Assembly: GCF_000521465.1 (NCBI RefSeq)
Contig: NZ_BAVR01000016.1
Coordinates: 1 to 61,486 of the forward strand
Reading direction: 5' to 3'
Length of the DNA: 61,486 nt
Source of the DNA: Acetivibrio straminisolvens JCM 21531
GTDB taxonomy: Bacteria; Bacillota; Clostridia; Acetivibrionales; Acetivibrionaceae
Position numbers and translations under genes: made by a program. Positions 19,546-29,218 of this stretch are shown one piece after another. The notes under the pieces were generated by a model. The model made no database searches and had not been told where the DNA came from. It worked only from the letters and a program-made list of their open reading frames with translations. Each line of letters opens with the position of its first letter. The stretch's first letter is position 1.

Positions 19546-21550
19546 ACGTTCGAACATGGCAAAAAGGCTTGCTTTTTTTCTTGCATGGCTGAGTTTTCTA
19601 GTTGTCTGCGGAAGCTGGGGTTTTCTAATAAAAAATGAACAGATTGTTACATGCGATAACTATTACAGTTATCCCAAGTATATATCCAATTTTAGCAGCC
19701 ATGTTGCAAGCGTTGTGGATTATTATATTTGGCTGAAAGATGTAAAAAGTGAAGAGAATATTATGGATAATGAAATCGATTGGTATATGATTACCGAAGA
19801 AGGCATTAAGCTCTATAATGCAACACAAACCATTTCCAACATATTAAACTTCGGCTATTATATTAAAGACACACAAACAGGCGAAGTCATCACAAATGTA
19901 ATAGATGACGAACCAATTGAATTTTTAAAGAAACAGCGGACGTATGTATATATAAACAACAGAAACGTGTATAATCAGCATCTGTATAGGGCCGATCATA
20001 TAATGGAAATAATGAGAGGAACGAACTATGAAGTTTATGCTGCGGTTATAGAGCCATTGAAATCCGGAGATGAATTTTACGATGATTATATTCGATATAC
20101 CAGAGTTAAATCCTGGATGATATTTGTGATAATCTCATTGATAGCATGTTCTATATTGCTGATAGGGTGCTTGGCGTACATTTTCAGCGGTACTTGGAAA
20201 GGTATTTGGCAGGAGCAAAAAGAAGAAAAAAAACCTGTGCCAATTATTGATAAAGTGTATTTGGATATACACACATTGGGAGCGGCAATTTTGACTGGTG
20301 TATGCGCATTTGTTTTTGTGAAAACCTTGGATGACTACTATTATAATGAGCCGAAAAGTATATTGGTTTTCATAGTTGTATTGAGTCTGGCGTTTATAAC
20401 CTGGTTGTCCTATTCATTATCTCTGACCCGGCGGACAAAGAGAGGTAAATTGTCAGACAACATTCTCTTTATAATTATTTTAAGAAAAATTAGAGCTTTT
20501 ATTAAAGATTGCTTTAACGGCAGAATTTTTAGAGCTTGGATATTACTCTTGCTTCCTGTTTATGTGGCTGTAAACGGTGTTTTGTCTGCAATAATTGTTG
20601 GAGCAATTGTAAATAACTACTACCGTCATGTAATAATAATTATAGGCTTCTCGCTGGTACTTATAAACGTATTGGCCTTTGTTTCTACTTCGAGTGCGTT
20701 AAGATCCCTTTCAACAATTATGGAAGGGACCAAGCAGATATCCCAGGGCAACCTCGATTATGAAATGAACCCTGATAAAATGTCCCCTGTGTTTGCCGCT
20801 TTCGCCGAGAACATTTGCAACATCCGGGGGGGATTGAAAAATGCGGTTGAAGAAGCGATAAAGGGAGAACGCATGAAGACGGAGCTGATAACCAATGTAT
20901 CCCATGATTTAAAGACGCCGCTTACTTCTATAATAAATTATGTGGACTTGCTGAAAAGAGAAGATGTGGAAAGCAAAAAAGCAAAGGAATACATCGGTAT
21001 TCTTGAAGAGAAGTCCGCAAGGCTTAGGGTACTCATTGAAGATTTGGTGGAAGCAAGCAAGGCATCCAGCGGGAATCTGTCAGTCAATTTTGAAAAAGTG
21101 GATCTTCATGAGCTGGTGTTACAGGCACAGGGAGAATATCAAGAGAAAATGGAAAAAGCAGGGCTTGATATACGAATCAGCTCGGAAGATAATAATATTT
21201 TTGTGCGGGCAGACGGAAGGCATATGTGGAGAATAATAGAAAACCTTATGTCTAATGTTTTGAAATACTCGCTGCGAGGTTCGAGGGTTTATATCAATAT
21301 AACGAAAAATCAAACTGACGGAGTTCTTATCATAAAAAACATATCTGCTGTTCCATTAAATATACCGGCAGAACGATTGACGGAAAGATTTGTAAGGGGC
21401 GACGAGGCAAGAACGACGGAAGGGTCGGGGCTTGGCCTGTCTATTGCCCAAAGCTTGACCGCCTTGCAGAGAGGGAAGTTTGATATACAGATAGATGGGG
21501 ACTTGTTCAAAGTAACTGTAGAAATGCCGTTATGGAAAGATTCACAATAA
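19520..21550 (+). CDS. Membrane sensor histidine kinase
   Basis: 676 residues from a TTG at 19520 that overlaps the regulator gene by 26 bases; an ATG at 19556 is an alternative start. An N-terminal membrane helix (~13-28) and an outer sensor region (~30-195) precede several membrane segments (~198-222, 255-275, 285-305, 340-375), then a HAMP-like linker. The dimerisation domain carries the phosphorylated His in VSHDLKTPLTS. The ATP-binding domain has the N box (IIENLMSNVLKYS) and G2 box (EGSGLGLSIAQSL). The usual DxGxG G1 box is replaced by IIKNISAVPLN, as in many Firmicute VanS-like kinases. Sensed signal unknown; the regulator is its partner. Confidence 0.88.
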   Translation: MDIKWKGIKRSNMAKRLAFFLAWLSFLVVCGSWGFLIKNEQIVTCDNYYSYPKYISNFSSHVASVVDYYIWLKDVKSEENIMDNEIDWYMITEEGIKLYNATQTISNILNFGYYIKDTQTGEVITNVIDDEPIEFLKKQRTYVYINNRNVYNQHLYRADHIMEIMRGTNYEVYAAVIEPLKSGDEFYDDYIRYTRVKSWMIFVIISLIACSILLIGCLAYIFSGTWKGIWQEQKEEKKPVPIIDKVYLDIHTLGAAILTGVCAFVFVKTLDDYYYNEPKSILVFIVVLSLAFITWLSYSLSLTRRTKRGKLSDNILFIIILRKIRAFIKDCFNGRIFRAWILLLLPVYVAVNGVLSAIIVGAIVNNYYRHVIIIIGFSLVLINVLAFVSTSSALRSLSTIMEGTKQISQGNLDYEMNPDKMSPVFAAFAENICNIRGGLKNAVEEAIKGERMKTELITNVSHDLKTPLTSIINYVDLLKREDVESKKAKEYIGILEEKSARLRVLIEDLVEASKASSGNLSVNFEKVDLHELVLQAQGEYQEKMEKAGLDIRISSEDNNIFVRADGRHMWRIIENLMSNVLKYSLRGSRVYINITKNQTDGVLIIKNISAVPLNIPAERLTERFVRGDEARTTEGSGLGLSIAQSLTALQRGKFDIQIDGDLFKVTVEMPLWKDSQ

Positions 21551-21576
21551 AAAAGGGGCATAAAACCCCTTTTTCT
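21548..21576 (+). terminator. Terminator of the sensor kinase gene
   Basis: aaaaaggggc / ccccttttt with a short loop directly after the stop codon at 21550. Confidence 0.75.
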
Positions 21577-21584
21577 TATGGCGA

Positions 21585-21750
21585 TTTCGCGATAGCAGTC
21601 TTTTAAATTCATTACCTTTCCGTATCCGTCTAAATCACCAACTATTTGCAGTGAAGGGGGCGGAGTTGGAACAGGAGTTGGTGTAGGTGAAAGTTCCGGA
21701 AGATTGGTGCCGTTGGGTTTGAAATAAACGTAGAAGGAATCTATGGCTCC
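21585..21750 (-). pseudogene. Remnant of a dockerin-bearing protein (linker plus half dockerin)
   Basis: The minus strand encodes VYFKPNGTNLPEL, a Pro/Thr linker (SPTPTPVPTPPPS) and GDLDGYGKVMNLKDC, which is a decayed first calcium loop of a dockerin; the second loop is missing. There is no start, ribosome site or catalytic domain. The fragment lies between the terminators of the kinase gene and of lysS. It is best read as the relic of a deleted cellulosomal gene. Confidence 0.65.
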
Positions 21751-21757
21751 TTTGAAA

Positions 21758-21806
21758 ACAGTAAAAAATCCTTGAAACACCGTATTATGAAGTGTTTCAA
21801 GGATTC
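21758..21806 (-). terminator. Terminator of lysS
   Basis: Arms aatccttgaaacac and gtgtttcaaggatt make a 14-bp stem. Read on the minus strand it is followed by a run of six T. It lies 15 bases after the lysS stop. Confidence 0.88.
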
Positions 21807-21820
21807 TGCAATTCTTACAA

Positions 21821-23422
21821 TCAATTATTTGTGCTGCCTGTCACCAAAGGCTCAACAATGGGCAGAATATTTTCGGCACCTACGGCCAGAATCAATGTTG
21901 AGAGCATTGGTCCTTTGTCTTCCCCAATTAATAGTCGATACATGGTTTTAAAGAACAATAACTGATTTTTCTTATTTTCCTTAACATCAGCGGTTTCCTT
22001 TTTGGGGATAGCATAGAGCCGAGTAGTCAATTCCTCGGAATCCATCTTTATTTTAATTACATCACAAAAAGCTTTAACCCAGCCTTTTACTTCATCATCC
22101 AGAGCTTCGAAATATTCAAAATCCGGTGATGTATTTAATTTCATCAGCATGTTCGGTGCATACTTTTGCAGCCAGTAGGATACTTTCTCGAGTCTTTCGG
22201 TTAGTTCTTCGGCTTTAAAGCTCATGCCGATCTTTGTAAACATTTCTTCTATCATCTCAATTTTCCCGTTGGAAATTGAGTATAGAGTTAAGAGTATACT
22301 AAAAGGAGGATTAACCTTTTTAGGAGTATCGTCCAATATAATATCCAGTGTACTCTTGGTGATTTCATCTAAATTTTCGGAATTATTGTAATAATTCTCA
22401 TAAACTCTGTCAAATTCACCGTAAATCCTGGGTACATCATCGCCAAGGCTTATATCAAAAGCCTCGTTTGGAGTTTTCTTGGCATAAAGCCACCAGATGA
22501 TTTCCGGCGGATATATTTTCAGCAGTTCTTCGAGATTTATATTTAGTCCTGAAGAACCGGACATTTTTCCTGTCAAACCTTTTATTCCAATGAACTCATA
22601 GCCTTGGAACAGCGGTTCGTCAATATTATAAATCTTTTTTGCAATTACCCTGGATACTTGATAGCTTCCCTGAGGCGATGCGTGATCTTTTCCGCCGGGC
22701 TCAAAGTCGACACCTTCATACATCCATCTCATGGGCCAGTCAACTTTCCACGGAAGCTTGCAATTGCCCTGCTCGGAAATATTTACTGTAGAAACATTTC
22801 CGCATTTGCAGCTATAGCCTACAACATTGCAATCTTCCGACAATTCGGTGATTTTCGTGGTGTCTTTTCCGCATTTGTCGCAGTAGATGGAAAGAGGATA
22901 GAAATTCTCCCTTTCCTCGGCGGAATATTCCTGGGTTTTGAATTCTTGCATTATATCATATATTTCTTTTCTTTTTTTAAGTGCTGTTATTATCCCGTCT
23001 TTATACCTTCCGCTCATATATTCCTTGGTCTGATACCTGATTATATCGAAATTAAGACCAATCTTTTTAAGGGATTCTTCATATTCTTTTTCATAGTGCT
23101 CTGCATAGGAAGCATGACAACCGAAAGGATCTGGCACTGCAGAATAGGGCATACCGATATAGTTTTCATATTCTTCGATTTTGTCTTGGGGAAGGTTCTT
23201 GGGTACTTTTCTGAAACGATCGTAATCATCCCAAGACAAAAGCAAAACTGCCTTCTTTCCCTGCTTTCTTAGAGCCTTTGCAACAAAATATACAGTAACA
23301 GCATCCCTGAAATTACCTATATGAACTGTACCTGAAGGGCTTGTCCCTGCAGCAAGTACAAACTCATCTTTATCAGGGTGTAAGCTTATCAGCTTGTTTG
23401 CAATTTCATCCGACCAATGCAT
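21821..23422 (-). CDS. lysS: Lysyl-tRNA synthetase, class I
   Basis: Charges tRNA-Lys with lysine. 533 residues of the archaeal-type class I enzyme rather than the usual bacterial class II. The HIGH-type motif is HIGNFRDAV (~36-44) in the context SPSGTVHIGN, and the KMSKS-type motif is KMSGSSGLN (~285). Four Cys (CDKCGKD and CKCGN) form a probable zinc site near 175-205, and the C-terminal third is the helical anticodon-binding region. Start ATG follows aggagg. Its leader contains a terminator-like hairpin (23526-23541 with a T tract on the minus strand). No other LysRS gene is in the window. Confidence 0.93.
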   Translation of the reverse strand: MHWSDEIANKLISLHPDKDEFVLAAGTSPSGTVHIGNFRDAVTVYFVAKALRKQGKKAVLLLSWDDYDRFRKVPKNLPQDKIEEYENYIGMPYSAVPDPFGCHASYAEHYEKEYEESLKKIGLNFDIIRYQTKEYMSGRYKDGIITALKKRKEIYDIMQEFKTQEYSAEERENFYPLSIYCDKCGKDTTKITELSEDCNVVGYSCKCGNVSTVNISEQGNCKLPWKVDWPMRWMYEGVDFEPGGKDHASPQGSYQVSRVIAKKIYNIDEPLFQGYEFIGIKGLTGKMSGSSGLNINLEELLKIYPPEIIWWLYAKKTPNEAFDISLGDDVPRIYGEFDRVYENYYNNSENLDEITKSTLDIILDDTPKKVNPPFSILLTLYSISNGKIEMIEEMFTKIGMSFKAEELTERLEKVSYWLQKYAPNMLMKLNTSPDFEYFEALDDEVKGWVKAFCDVIKIKMDSEELTTRLYAIPKKETADVKENKKNQLLFFKTMYRLLIGEDKGPMLSTLILAVGAENILPIVEPLVTGSTNN

Positions 23423-23507
23423 TTATTACATTCCTCCTAGTGTAACAACACCATAAAATCCATTTTATTCTTAACATACTTGTTGTTTTTTATCCGTATA
23501 TTAAAAT

Positions 23508-23541
23508 TACAAAAAAATATAAAGTGCTCAGTAAACTGAGC
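23508..23541 (-). promoter_or_regulatory. Terminator-like hairpin in the lysS leader
   Basis: gctcagt / actgagc (7 bp, 2-base loop) followed on the minus strand by actttatattttttt, about 100 bases before the lysS start. Possibly an attenuator. The T-box core sequence is not clearly present. Confidence 0.4.
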
Positions 23542-23674
23542 CAATGATACCAAATGGTACCTTATTACCATACTTTAAAATATGATAATACAAAATAAAA
23601 ATTAAGTCAATAAAAAGTTAGCGATAAGAGGCATGAAGCCTAAAAATATACGATGTTAGGAGATTTGGGTTGCG

Positions 23675-23702
23675 TTGACAACGTTGACAAATTTCATATA
23701 CT
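23675..23702 (+). promoter_or_regulatory. Sigma-A type promoter for the oxidoreductase gene
   Basis: TTGACA (23675-23680), 16-base spacer, TATACT (23697-23702). A second ttgaca lies inside the spacer as part of a cgttgacaa direct repeat, which could be an operator. Confidence 0.55.
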
Positions 23703-23853
23703 TGTTTAAAATTCAATTAAAGTCATATTAAAGCCTTAAAATAGTGGTCAAATGCACTTTCAAAGCAAGATAAAAAGTGTTTTCAAAATAAATTGTTTCA
23801 ATATAAAAACTGTTAGAAAAAGTATAAAAAATATAGAAAGCAGGAAGTAATTT

Positions 23854-24840
23854 ATGGAAAAGAAAATAAGATGGGGAATATTAGGCTGTGGGAGAATTGC
23901 AAAAACTTTTGCAGAAAGTTTACAGCATGTGGCAGATGCGGAATTGGCAGCTGTTGCTTCAAGAACTCCGGGGAAAGCTAACGAATTTGCGAAAGCTTAT
24001 AATGTACAATGTTATTATGAAAATTATCTCGATCTCGTAAAAGATGAATCTGTTGATGTCATATATGTAGCAACAACGCACAACTATCACCATGAACATG
24101 TCCTTCTTTGTCTGGAAAATAAAAAGCCTGTTTTGTGTGAAAAGCCTTTCACAGTTAATTCAAAACAGGCAGAAGATTTAATCAAAGCGGCAAGACAGAA
24201 TAAAGTTTTTTTAATGGAGGCAATGTGGACAAGATTTTTGCCGTGCATAGTAGAACTAAACCGCTTGCTTTCGGAAAATATAGTAGGAGATATCGGATTG
24301 TTGAGAGCTGATTTCGGATTTAGAGCAAAGGGACGGAATGCACATAAGTACTACTTTGACCCCAACCTTGCAGGAGGTGCGTTGCTGGATTTAGGAGTGT
24401 ATCCTGTTTCTTTTTCAAGAATGGTGTTTAAAAAGTCTCCTTTAAGTATAAAAACCTTTGGATATATAGACAGTTCAAAGGTTGATGAGCATGCAGCCTA
24501 TATGTTTGAATACGGGTATGGGAAAGTGGCGATGATGTCCTCTTCATTTAGTATTGACATACCCCATGATGCTGTAATTTGCGGTACCGAAGGATATATA
24601 AAAATTCCCTATTTCTCACGTCCAACCCAGTTTTCTATTAAATTACACGGACAGGAAGAAAAAACGGTGAGGATTCCTTTTGCATCCAACGGATTGAACT
24701 ATCAGGCCCAGGAAGTGAATAAATGCCTTAAGGAAGGAAAGTTGGAAAGTGACATTATGCCTTTGGACGAGAGTCTGGAAATAATGAAAATGCTGGATGC
24801 GCTTAGGAAAGAATGGGGACTAAAATACCCTATGGAATAG
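23854..24840 (+). CDS. Gfo/Idh/MocA-family NAD(P)-dependent oxidoreductase
   Basis: 328 residues. The N-terminal Rossmann domain opens with WGILGCGRIAKTFAESL and continues with AVASRTPGKANEFA; the family motif CEKPFTVN carries the conserved Lys (~97). The C-terminal alpha/beta domain has AGGALLDLGVYPVSF, with the Asp typical of the active site. The substrate is probably a sugar, sugar-phosphate or cyclitol, but cannot be set from sequence. Start ATG follows aaagcaggaag. It has its own promoter and is followed by two tiny doubtful ORFs, so it is probably monocistronic. Confidence 0.88.
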   Translation: MEKKIRWGILGCGRIAKTFAESLQHVADAELAAVASRTPGKANEFAKAYNVQCYYENYLDLVKDESVDVIYVATTHNYHHEHVLLCLENKKPVLCEKPFTVNSKQAEDLIKAARQNKVFLMEAMWTRFLPCIVELNRLLSENIVGDIGLLRADFGFRAKGRNAHKYYFDPNLAGGALLDLGVYPVSFSRMVFKKSPLSIKTFGYIDSSKVDEHAAYMFEYGYGKVAMMSSSFSIDIPHDAVICGTEGYIKIPYFSRPTQFSIKLHGQEEKTVRIPFASNGLNYQAQEVNKCLKEGKLESDIMPLDESLEIMKMLDALRKEWGLKYPME

Positions 24841-24856
24841 AGAGATATACTTATAC

Positions 24857-25060
24857 TTGTTGTTAACGATTATTTGGAATGTGGAATTATTTGCATTCAG
24901 TCAGGTGAAAAATTTGTCCAAATTGAGACGAAATAAAGAGCTGTGTCAATTGGAACGGTTTTCCGCAGGTTCTGTCGGCTTGACATTTATCAAGGAAAAT
25001 AGTAAATTTAATTTAATATCGAAACTTTATTTTGATGATTTTGATGAGGTGATAATATAA
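24857..25060 (+). CDS. Small doubtful ORF, 67 aa
   Basis: Reads from a TTG with no clear ribosome site. The sequence ends NLISKLYFDDFDEVII. I recognise no family. It ends in TAATG, the stop overlapping the ATG of the next small ORF by one base, which would allow translational coupling if real. It may be a decayed fragment. Confidence 0.25.
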   Translation: MLLTIIWNVELFAFSQVKNLSKLRRNKELCQLERFSAGSVGLTFIKENSKFNLISKLYFDDFDEVII

Positions 25061-25185
25061 TGGATGACTATCCGGCGGATTTACAAAGTAGCAAGGCACT
25101 ATGGTTGTTATTAAAATCAGAGGGTAGTGTAAAAATGAATAATATAAGAATCGATAAATATAAGAGGGCTATAGTAAATCCGTAG
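25060..25185 (+). CDS. Small doubtful ORF, 41 aa
   Basis: Starts MDDYPADLQSSKALWLLLK and ends KYKRAIVNP. The start overlaps the stop of the preceding ORF (TAATG) and gaggtg lies 8 bases before it. No recognised family. It ends 60 bases before the CorC-type gene. Confidence 0.3.
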   Translation: MDDYPADLQSSKALWLLLKSEGSVKMNNIRIDKYKRAIVNP

Positions 25186-25247
25186 AGGGGGTTATTATGC
25201 TCTTTTTTATCTTATTTTATTATAAATATTGTGGAGGATGATTTTGA

Positions 25248-26549
25248 TTGTTTATTGAAATTCTGGTTTTAGTACTGCTTATAGTGCTGAATGGATTCTT
25301 TGCAGCTTCGGAGATTGCACTGATATCTTTAAATGACAACAAGCTCAGAATGATGGGCAATGAAAACAACAAGAAAAAGATTGCAATATTAAGAAAACTC
25401 TTATCAGAGCCGGGCAGGTTTTTGGCCACCATTCAAATCGGCATAACGCTTGGCGGTACACTGTCGAGTGCTTTTGCATCCGAGAGCTTTTCCGATAGAT
25501 TGGCAGGTCTTGTAAAACAGATGGGTGTTCCTGTTCCGGATGCTATACTTAAGACTTTATCCATGATTTTCATATCTGTGATTTTGTCGTATTTTTCCCT
25601 TGTAATAGGTGAATTGGTTCCTAAAAGACTTGCGATGAAGGAAGAAGAAGCCATATCCATGTTTGCTGCTAAACCGCTCTATTACCTTTCGGTTATTACT
25701 TACCCTGTTGTAAGGCTTCTTAATGCTTCAACAAACCTGGTGGTAAGACTTTTTGGCATTGACCCTAATGCAGATGAGGAAGAGGTTACCGAAGAAGAGA
25801 TTCGAATGATGGTGGATGTGGGAGAGGAAAAAGGTGCGATACAGGAAAATGAAAGGGAAATGATCAATAATATTTTCGATTTTGACAATAAGACGGTTAT
25901 GGATATTATGACTCATAGGACTGATATTATAGCCCTTCCTGTCGATGCAAGCCTTGATGATGTTATGTCTTTGTTTATTGAAGAAAAATATACCAGGATA
26001 CCGGTATATGATGAAAGCATAGATAATATTGTCGGAATCCTGCATGTTAAGGATTTGATAAAATATATAGGCAGTGAGAATAATACTAAAAACTTTGATT
26101 TGAGAGAAATTATCAGAAAGCCTTATAATGTTCCTTGGTCAAAGAAGGCAGACGAGCTTTTTAGCGAGTTGCAGAAAAACAAAGTCCATATGGCAGTTAT
26201 TGTTGACGAATACGGCGGAACAGCGGGAATTGCCACTATAGAAGACCTGGTAGAGGAAATTGTGGGTAATATATTTGACGAATACGATGAAGAAGAAAAA
26301 GATTTTGAAAAATTGGATGAGAGTACTTATATATTTAACGGTTCTGCGGGTCTTGATGTCCTAAACGAATGGGTGGACGCAGAGCTGCCGGAAGATGAAT
26401 ATGACACATTGAGCGGTTTTGTTATAAGCCAGTTGGGTAGAATTCCGAATTGTGATGAAAAACCGCAAATTGAATTCAATGGACTTGTATTCAAAGTGGA
26501 AGAAGTAAGTGAAAAGAGGATTGAAAAAATCAAGGTGTGCAGGGCATAA
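25248..26549 (+). CDS. CNNM/CorC (HlyC/CorC) family membrane protein with CBS pair
   Basis: 433 residues from a TTG start preceded by ggagg. Domains: DUF21/CNNM transmembrane region (1-~185; [28 protein letters not shown]), tandem CBS domains (~205-330; [63 protein letters not shown]), and a C-terminal CorC_HlyC domain (~345-430; [16 protein letters not shown]). Members are linked to magnesium or cobalt efflux and resistance, with CBS domains sensing nucleotides. The old hemolysin label should not be taken as function. Confidence 0.88.
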   Translation: MFIEILVLVLLIVLNGFFAASEIALISLNDNKLRMMGNENNKKKIAILRKLLSEPGRFLATIQIGITLGGTLSSAFASESFSDRLAGLVKQMGVPVPDAILKTLSMIFISVILSYFSLVIGELVPKRLAMKEEEAISMFAAKPLYYLSVITYPVVRLLNASTNLVVRLFGIDPNADEEEVTEEEIRMMVDVGEEKGAIQENEREMINNIFDFDNKTVMDIMTHRTDIIALPVDASLDDVMSLFIEEKYTRIPVYDESIDNIVGILHVKDLIKYIGSENNTKNFDLREIIRKPYNVPWSKKADELFSELQKNKVHMAVIVDEYGGTAGIATIEDLVEEIVGNIFDEYDEEEKDFEKLDESTYIFNGSAGLDVLNEWVDAELPEDEYDTLSGFVISQLGRIPNCDEKPQIEFNGLVFKVEEVSEKRIEKIKVCRA

Positions 26550-26556
26550 AAAACTA

Positions 26557-26587
26557 TTGACATTAACGTAGCGTAAAGGTGTAAAGT
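26557..26587 (+). promoter_or_regulatory. MerR-type promoter with 19-bp spacer
   Basis: TTGACA (26557-26562), a 19-base spacer containing ttaacgtagcgtaaagg, and TAAAGT (26582-26587). The over-long spacer with a dyad between the boxes is the hallmark of promoters activated by MerR proteins twisting the DNA. It lies immediately upstream of a merR gene, implying autoregulation. Confidence 0.75.
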
Positions 26588-26609
26588 ATTCTTGTGAGGA
26601 GGTGAAAGC

Positions 26610-27376
26610 ATGGAGTACACAGTGCAAAAGCTTGCATCTCTGGCTGGGGTCAGTGCCCGTACCCTAAGGTATTATGATGAATTGGGTATTCTCAAGCCGG
26701 CAAGAATAAATTCATCGGGCTACAGGATATACGGTCAGAAAGAAGTCGACACTCTGCAGCAAATACTGTTTTACAGGGAATTGGGCGTGAGTCTTGACTG
26801 TATCAAGGATATTATTACATCACCTTCCTTTGACCCGCTTACTGCACTGAAAGAACATCGCGAAAGGCTCCTCCAAAAAAAGAGCAGTTGGATTTATTGA
26901 TTGCAAATGTGAATAAAACTATTCTAGCTGCGGAAAGGAGAGCTGAAATGACTGATAAGGAAAAGTTTGAAGGTTTCAAGCAAAGGATGATTGACGAGAA
27001 CGAGAAGAATTACGGTGAAGAAATCAGAGCTAAATACGGAGATGAACAGGTCAATGAATCCTATAAGAAGATTAAAGGCATGACGAAAGAGCAGTATGAA
27101 GAGTTGGAAAAACTTTCGCTTGAGCTCAATGAGACATTAAAGCAAGCCTTTGCAACGGGCAATCCCGCAGGGGAGCTTGCTCAAAAAGCTGCAGACCTGC
27201 ATCGCCAATGGCTATGCTATTTTTGGGGAAGCTACAGCAAGGAAGCCCATGCCGGACTTGCCAAAATGTATGTTGAGGACGAGAGATTTACTGCGTATTA
27301 TGACAAAGAGCAACCGGGAACTGCCAAGTTTTTAAGGGACGCCATCCTGATTTACACGGGAATGGAGGAAAACTAG
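26610..27376 (+). CDS. MerR-family regulator with TipAS-like ligand domain (frameshift repaired)
   Basis: One A is missing in the run near 26881; restored, the protein is 255 residues. The N-terminal MerR winged helix reads YTVQKLASLAGVSARTLRYY and SSGYRIYGQKEVDTL. The coiled dimerisation helix passes through the break (RERLLQKKEQLDLLIANVNKT). The C-terminal TipAS-like domain (~130-255; LHRQWLCYFWGSYSKEAH, YYDKEQPGTAKFLRDAI) in relatives such as TipA and Mta binds drugs and switches the regulator on. Start ATG follows gaggaggtg. The promoter architecture suggests it controls itself; no drug pump is adjacent. Confidence 0.85.
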
Positions 27377-27397
27377 AATAGTGTATGATATAAAAAA

Positions 27398-27440
27398 GGT
27401 TGACTGCCGTTTATTTGGCAGCCAACCTTTTGATTTTATT
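27398..27440. terminator. Shared terminator between merR and celG
   Basis: aaaaggttgactgcc / ggcagccaaccttt, with A and T tracts on both sides, so it can serve the converging genes in both directions. Confidence 0.85.
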
Positions 27441-27507
27441 CGGCCTCTTGTAATGAAATGAAAGAGGCAAAAGCGAAGGGACTCGATGTCCCCAGCTTTT
27501 ATTGTTT
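27440..27507 (+). repeat. Terminator-linked two-hairpin repeat, copy 3
   Basis: cggcctcttg ... gaaagaggcaaaagcgaaggg, followed by actcgatgtcccc and agcttttattgttta. Both hairpins are intact. It starts in the T-rich tail of the preceding terminator. Confidence 0.8.
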
Positions 27508-27521
27508 ATGATATCGGACTA

Positions 27522-29218
27522 TTAGTTATATGGAAGTTCAGTAATTGACCTAAGCAAATATCTTTTTAGGATAGAATAGTCTGTTGAATTTACTTTGCCG
27601 TCCGCATTTACATCTGCAGCGTCCATGTTTGCATTTTCAGGAGGCGATTTTACTATTATTCTCCTTAACGCAGTAAGGTCTGATGAATTTATCTTACCGT
27701 CGTCATTGATATCACCATAAATAAATGCAGGAGTAGGCGATACTTCAGGAGTTGGTGAGTTAATAGGCTTTGTTGGTGTCGGTGTTGCCGGTGGATCCGA
27801 AACCTGCGGTGTTCCGTAATACTCGCCCAATGAAATTCCGTTTGAACCGAGAGGAATTTTGTGGTCAAGACCGATAAACTTACCGTCCTTTGTCTGCCAT
27901 AATGCAGGCTTTAACAAACCGTATTTTTCCTCGTCCCAAGTTGACCAGTCGTTTCCGACCAATCCGCCGGTATCACCGGAGTTTGGATTTATACACCAGA
28001 ATGTATGGTGTATGCGGTTTTCAACCATGTAATCTCTCAACAATGTCATCCATTTTTGGTTTTTGCCGCCATCCATATGGCTCCCCACTCACCGATTAAA
28101 AGTGGAGCAATTCCCTGATCGTTGATATATGCCCAAGTGTCGTACCAATAGTCATCCAACAAGGTCTGAGTTGTGAAATCTTTATCAAACCATGTTTGAG
28201 CGTATACCGAAGGACCGTAGTCATGAGGAGAGTATACAATTTGGCTGTTTAAAGGACCTAAATCAATAGGATAGTCCTTAACGCCTCTTAAATTTCCGCC
28301 CCACCATGCACCGTACCATGGAGAAGCATCTCCCGTTGCTCCCCAGATATCCGGTGTGTCATAAGTATAGCCTTTTTCGGTTTTAGGATACTGTTCGACA
28401 CCTTCAATTACTATCAGCACTTTAGGGTTTACTTCCAAAATAGCTTTTGCACAAGTTTCGGCAGCGTACTTCCAGTTGTTTTCGTCTGTAGAGTTATCCC
28501 ATTTTGCAAGTAATTTAGGTACTTCAGCCATATATCCGCGTTTTCCGTGAGGCTCGTTTTTCAAGTCAAACGCCAATATAGTGTCATCGTTTTTGTACTT
28601 GTCGGCCAGCCAAACCAAAGTGTCTATCCACATCTTTGTAGTAACCACACCACAAGTGCTTGTTTCCTTTCCGTACCACAGTTCATAGTTGTGTCCGGAG
28701 TTGTTGGCATCAGGGCTATGTATATCGATCATTACTTTGATTCCAAGTTCTTTGCAGTATCCCATAATGATATCGAAGATTTCCATACTGTTTTTTACAT
28801 CGTCAGTTTCAGGATCGTAAAAGTCAGGATTGACCACATGATATGGAGGATTGTTGCTGGCAGTTACGCTGGAAACCGGGTTCGGCTTCCCGATCATCCA
28901 GCTGTACAGAAGCTCTGTAGAAATCGGTATTCTTAAAAAGTTTATACCTCTGTCTGCAACGCTGGTCAGAATAGTCTTAACATCATACCAGGCACCGTGA
29001 AAGCAGTTTTCACTGCAGTTAAAACCAAACCAGTTGGCACCCGTCAACCAGACTTCGTTTCCATACATGTCGTAAATTTTGTTGCCCTTACAATGCAACC
29101 AGTCGTCGTTGTTGCTGTCGACAGCGGTTACTGTTGAAGCTGTATTCTGTGAAAAACAAAAAACAGCCAAAACCATCAAAGCAACAAACAGCGAGAAAAT
29201 TCCTTTTGCTTTTTTCAT
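27522..29218 (-). CDS. celG: Cellulosomal endoglucanase, GH5-dockerin (frameshift repaired)
   Basis: Secreted cellulase of ~565 residues once one base is restored in the C run at 28083-28086. After a signal peptide (to about ASTVTAVD) comes a GH5 catalytic domain (~40-470): [12 protein letters not shown], the acid/base Glu in [12 protein letters not shown], and the nucleophile Glu in LIGEWG, where the break lies two residues further on. A Pro/Thr linker follows ([18 protein letters not shown]) and a type I dockerin with [13 protein letters not shown] and [13 protein letters not shown] loops. Length and architecture match CelG of A. thermocellus, hence the symbol. It is transcribed alone, converging on merR. 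Confidence 0.88.

Larger units (their letters stand above)
23423..23853. other. Divergent intergenic region lysS / oxidoreductase
   Basis: Holds the lysS leader with hairpin 23526-23541 on the minus side, and on the plus side a promoter at 23675-23702 with a ~150-base AT-rich leader. No gene seen. Confidence 0.5.

Noticed and set aside
21310..21584. Continuation of the dockerin remnant ORF through the kinase gene on the opposite strand
   Set aside because: That part is only the antisense shadow of the kinase catalytic domain; dockerin similarity stops near 21590.
23423..23650. T-box riboswitch upstream of class I lysS
   Set aside because: The conserved T-box core is not recognisable and no specifier loop could be placed. 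Only a terminator-like hairpin is visible.
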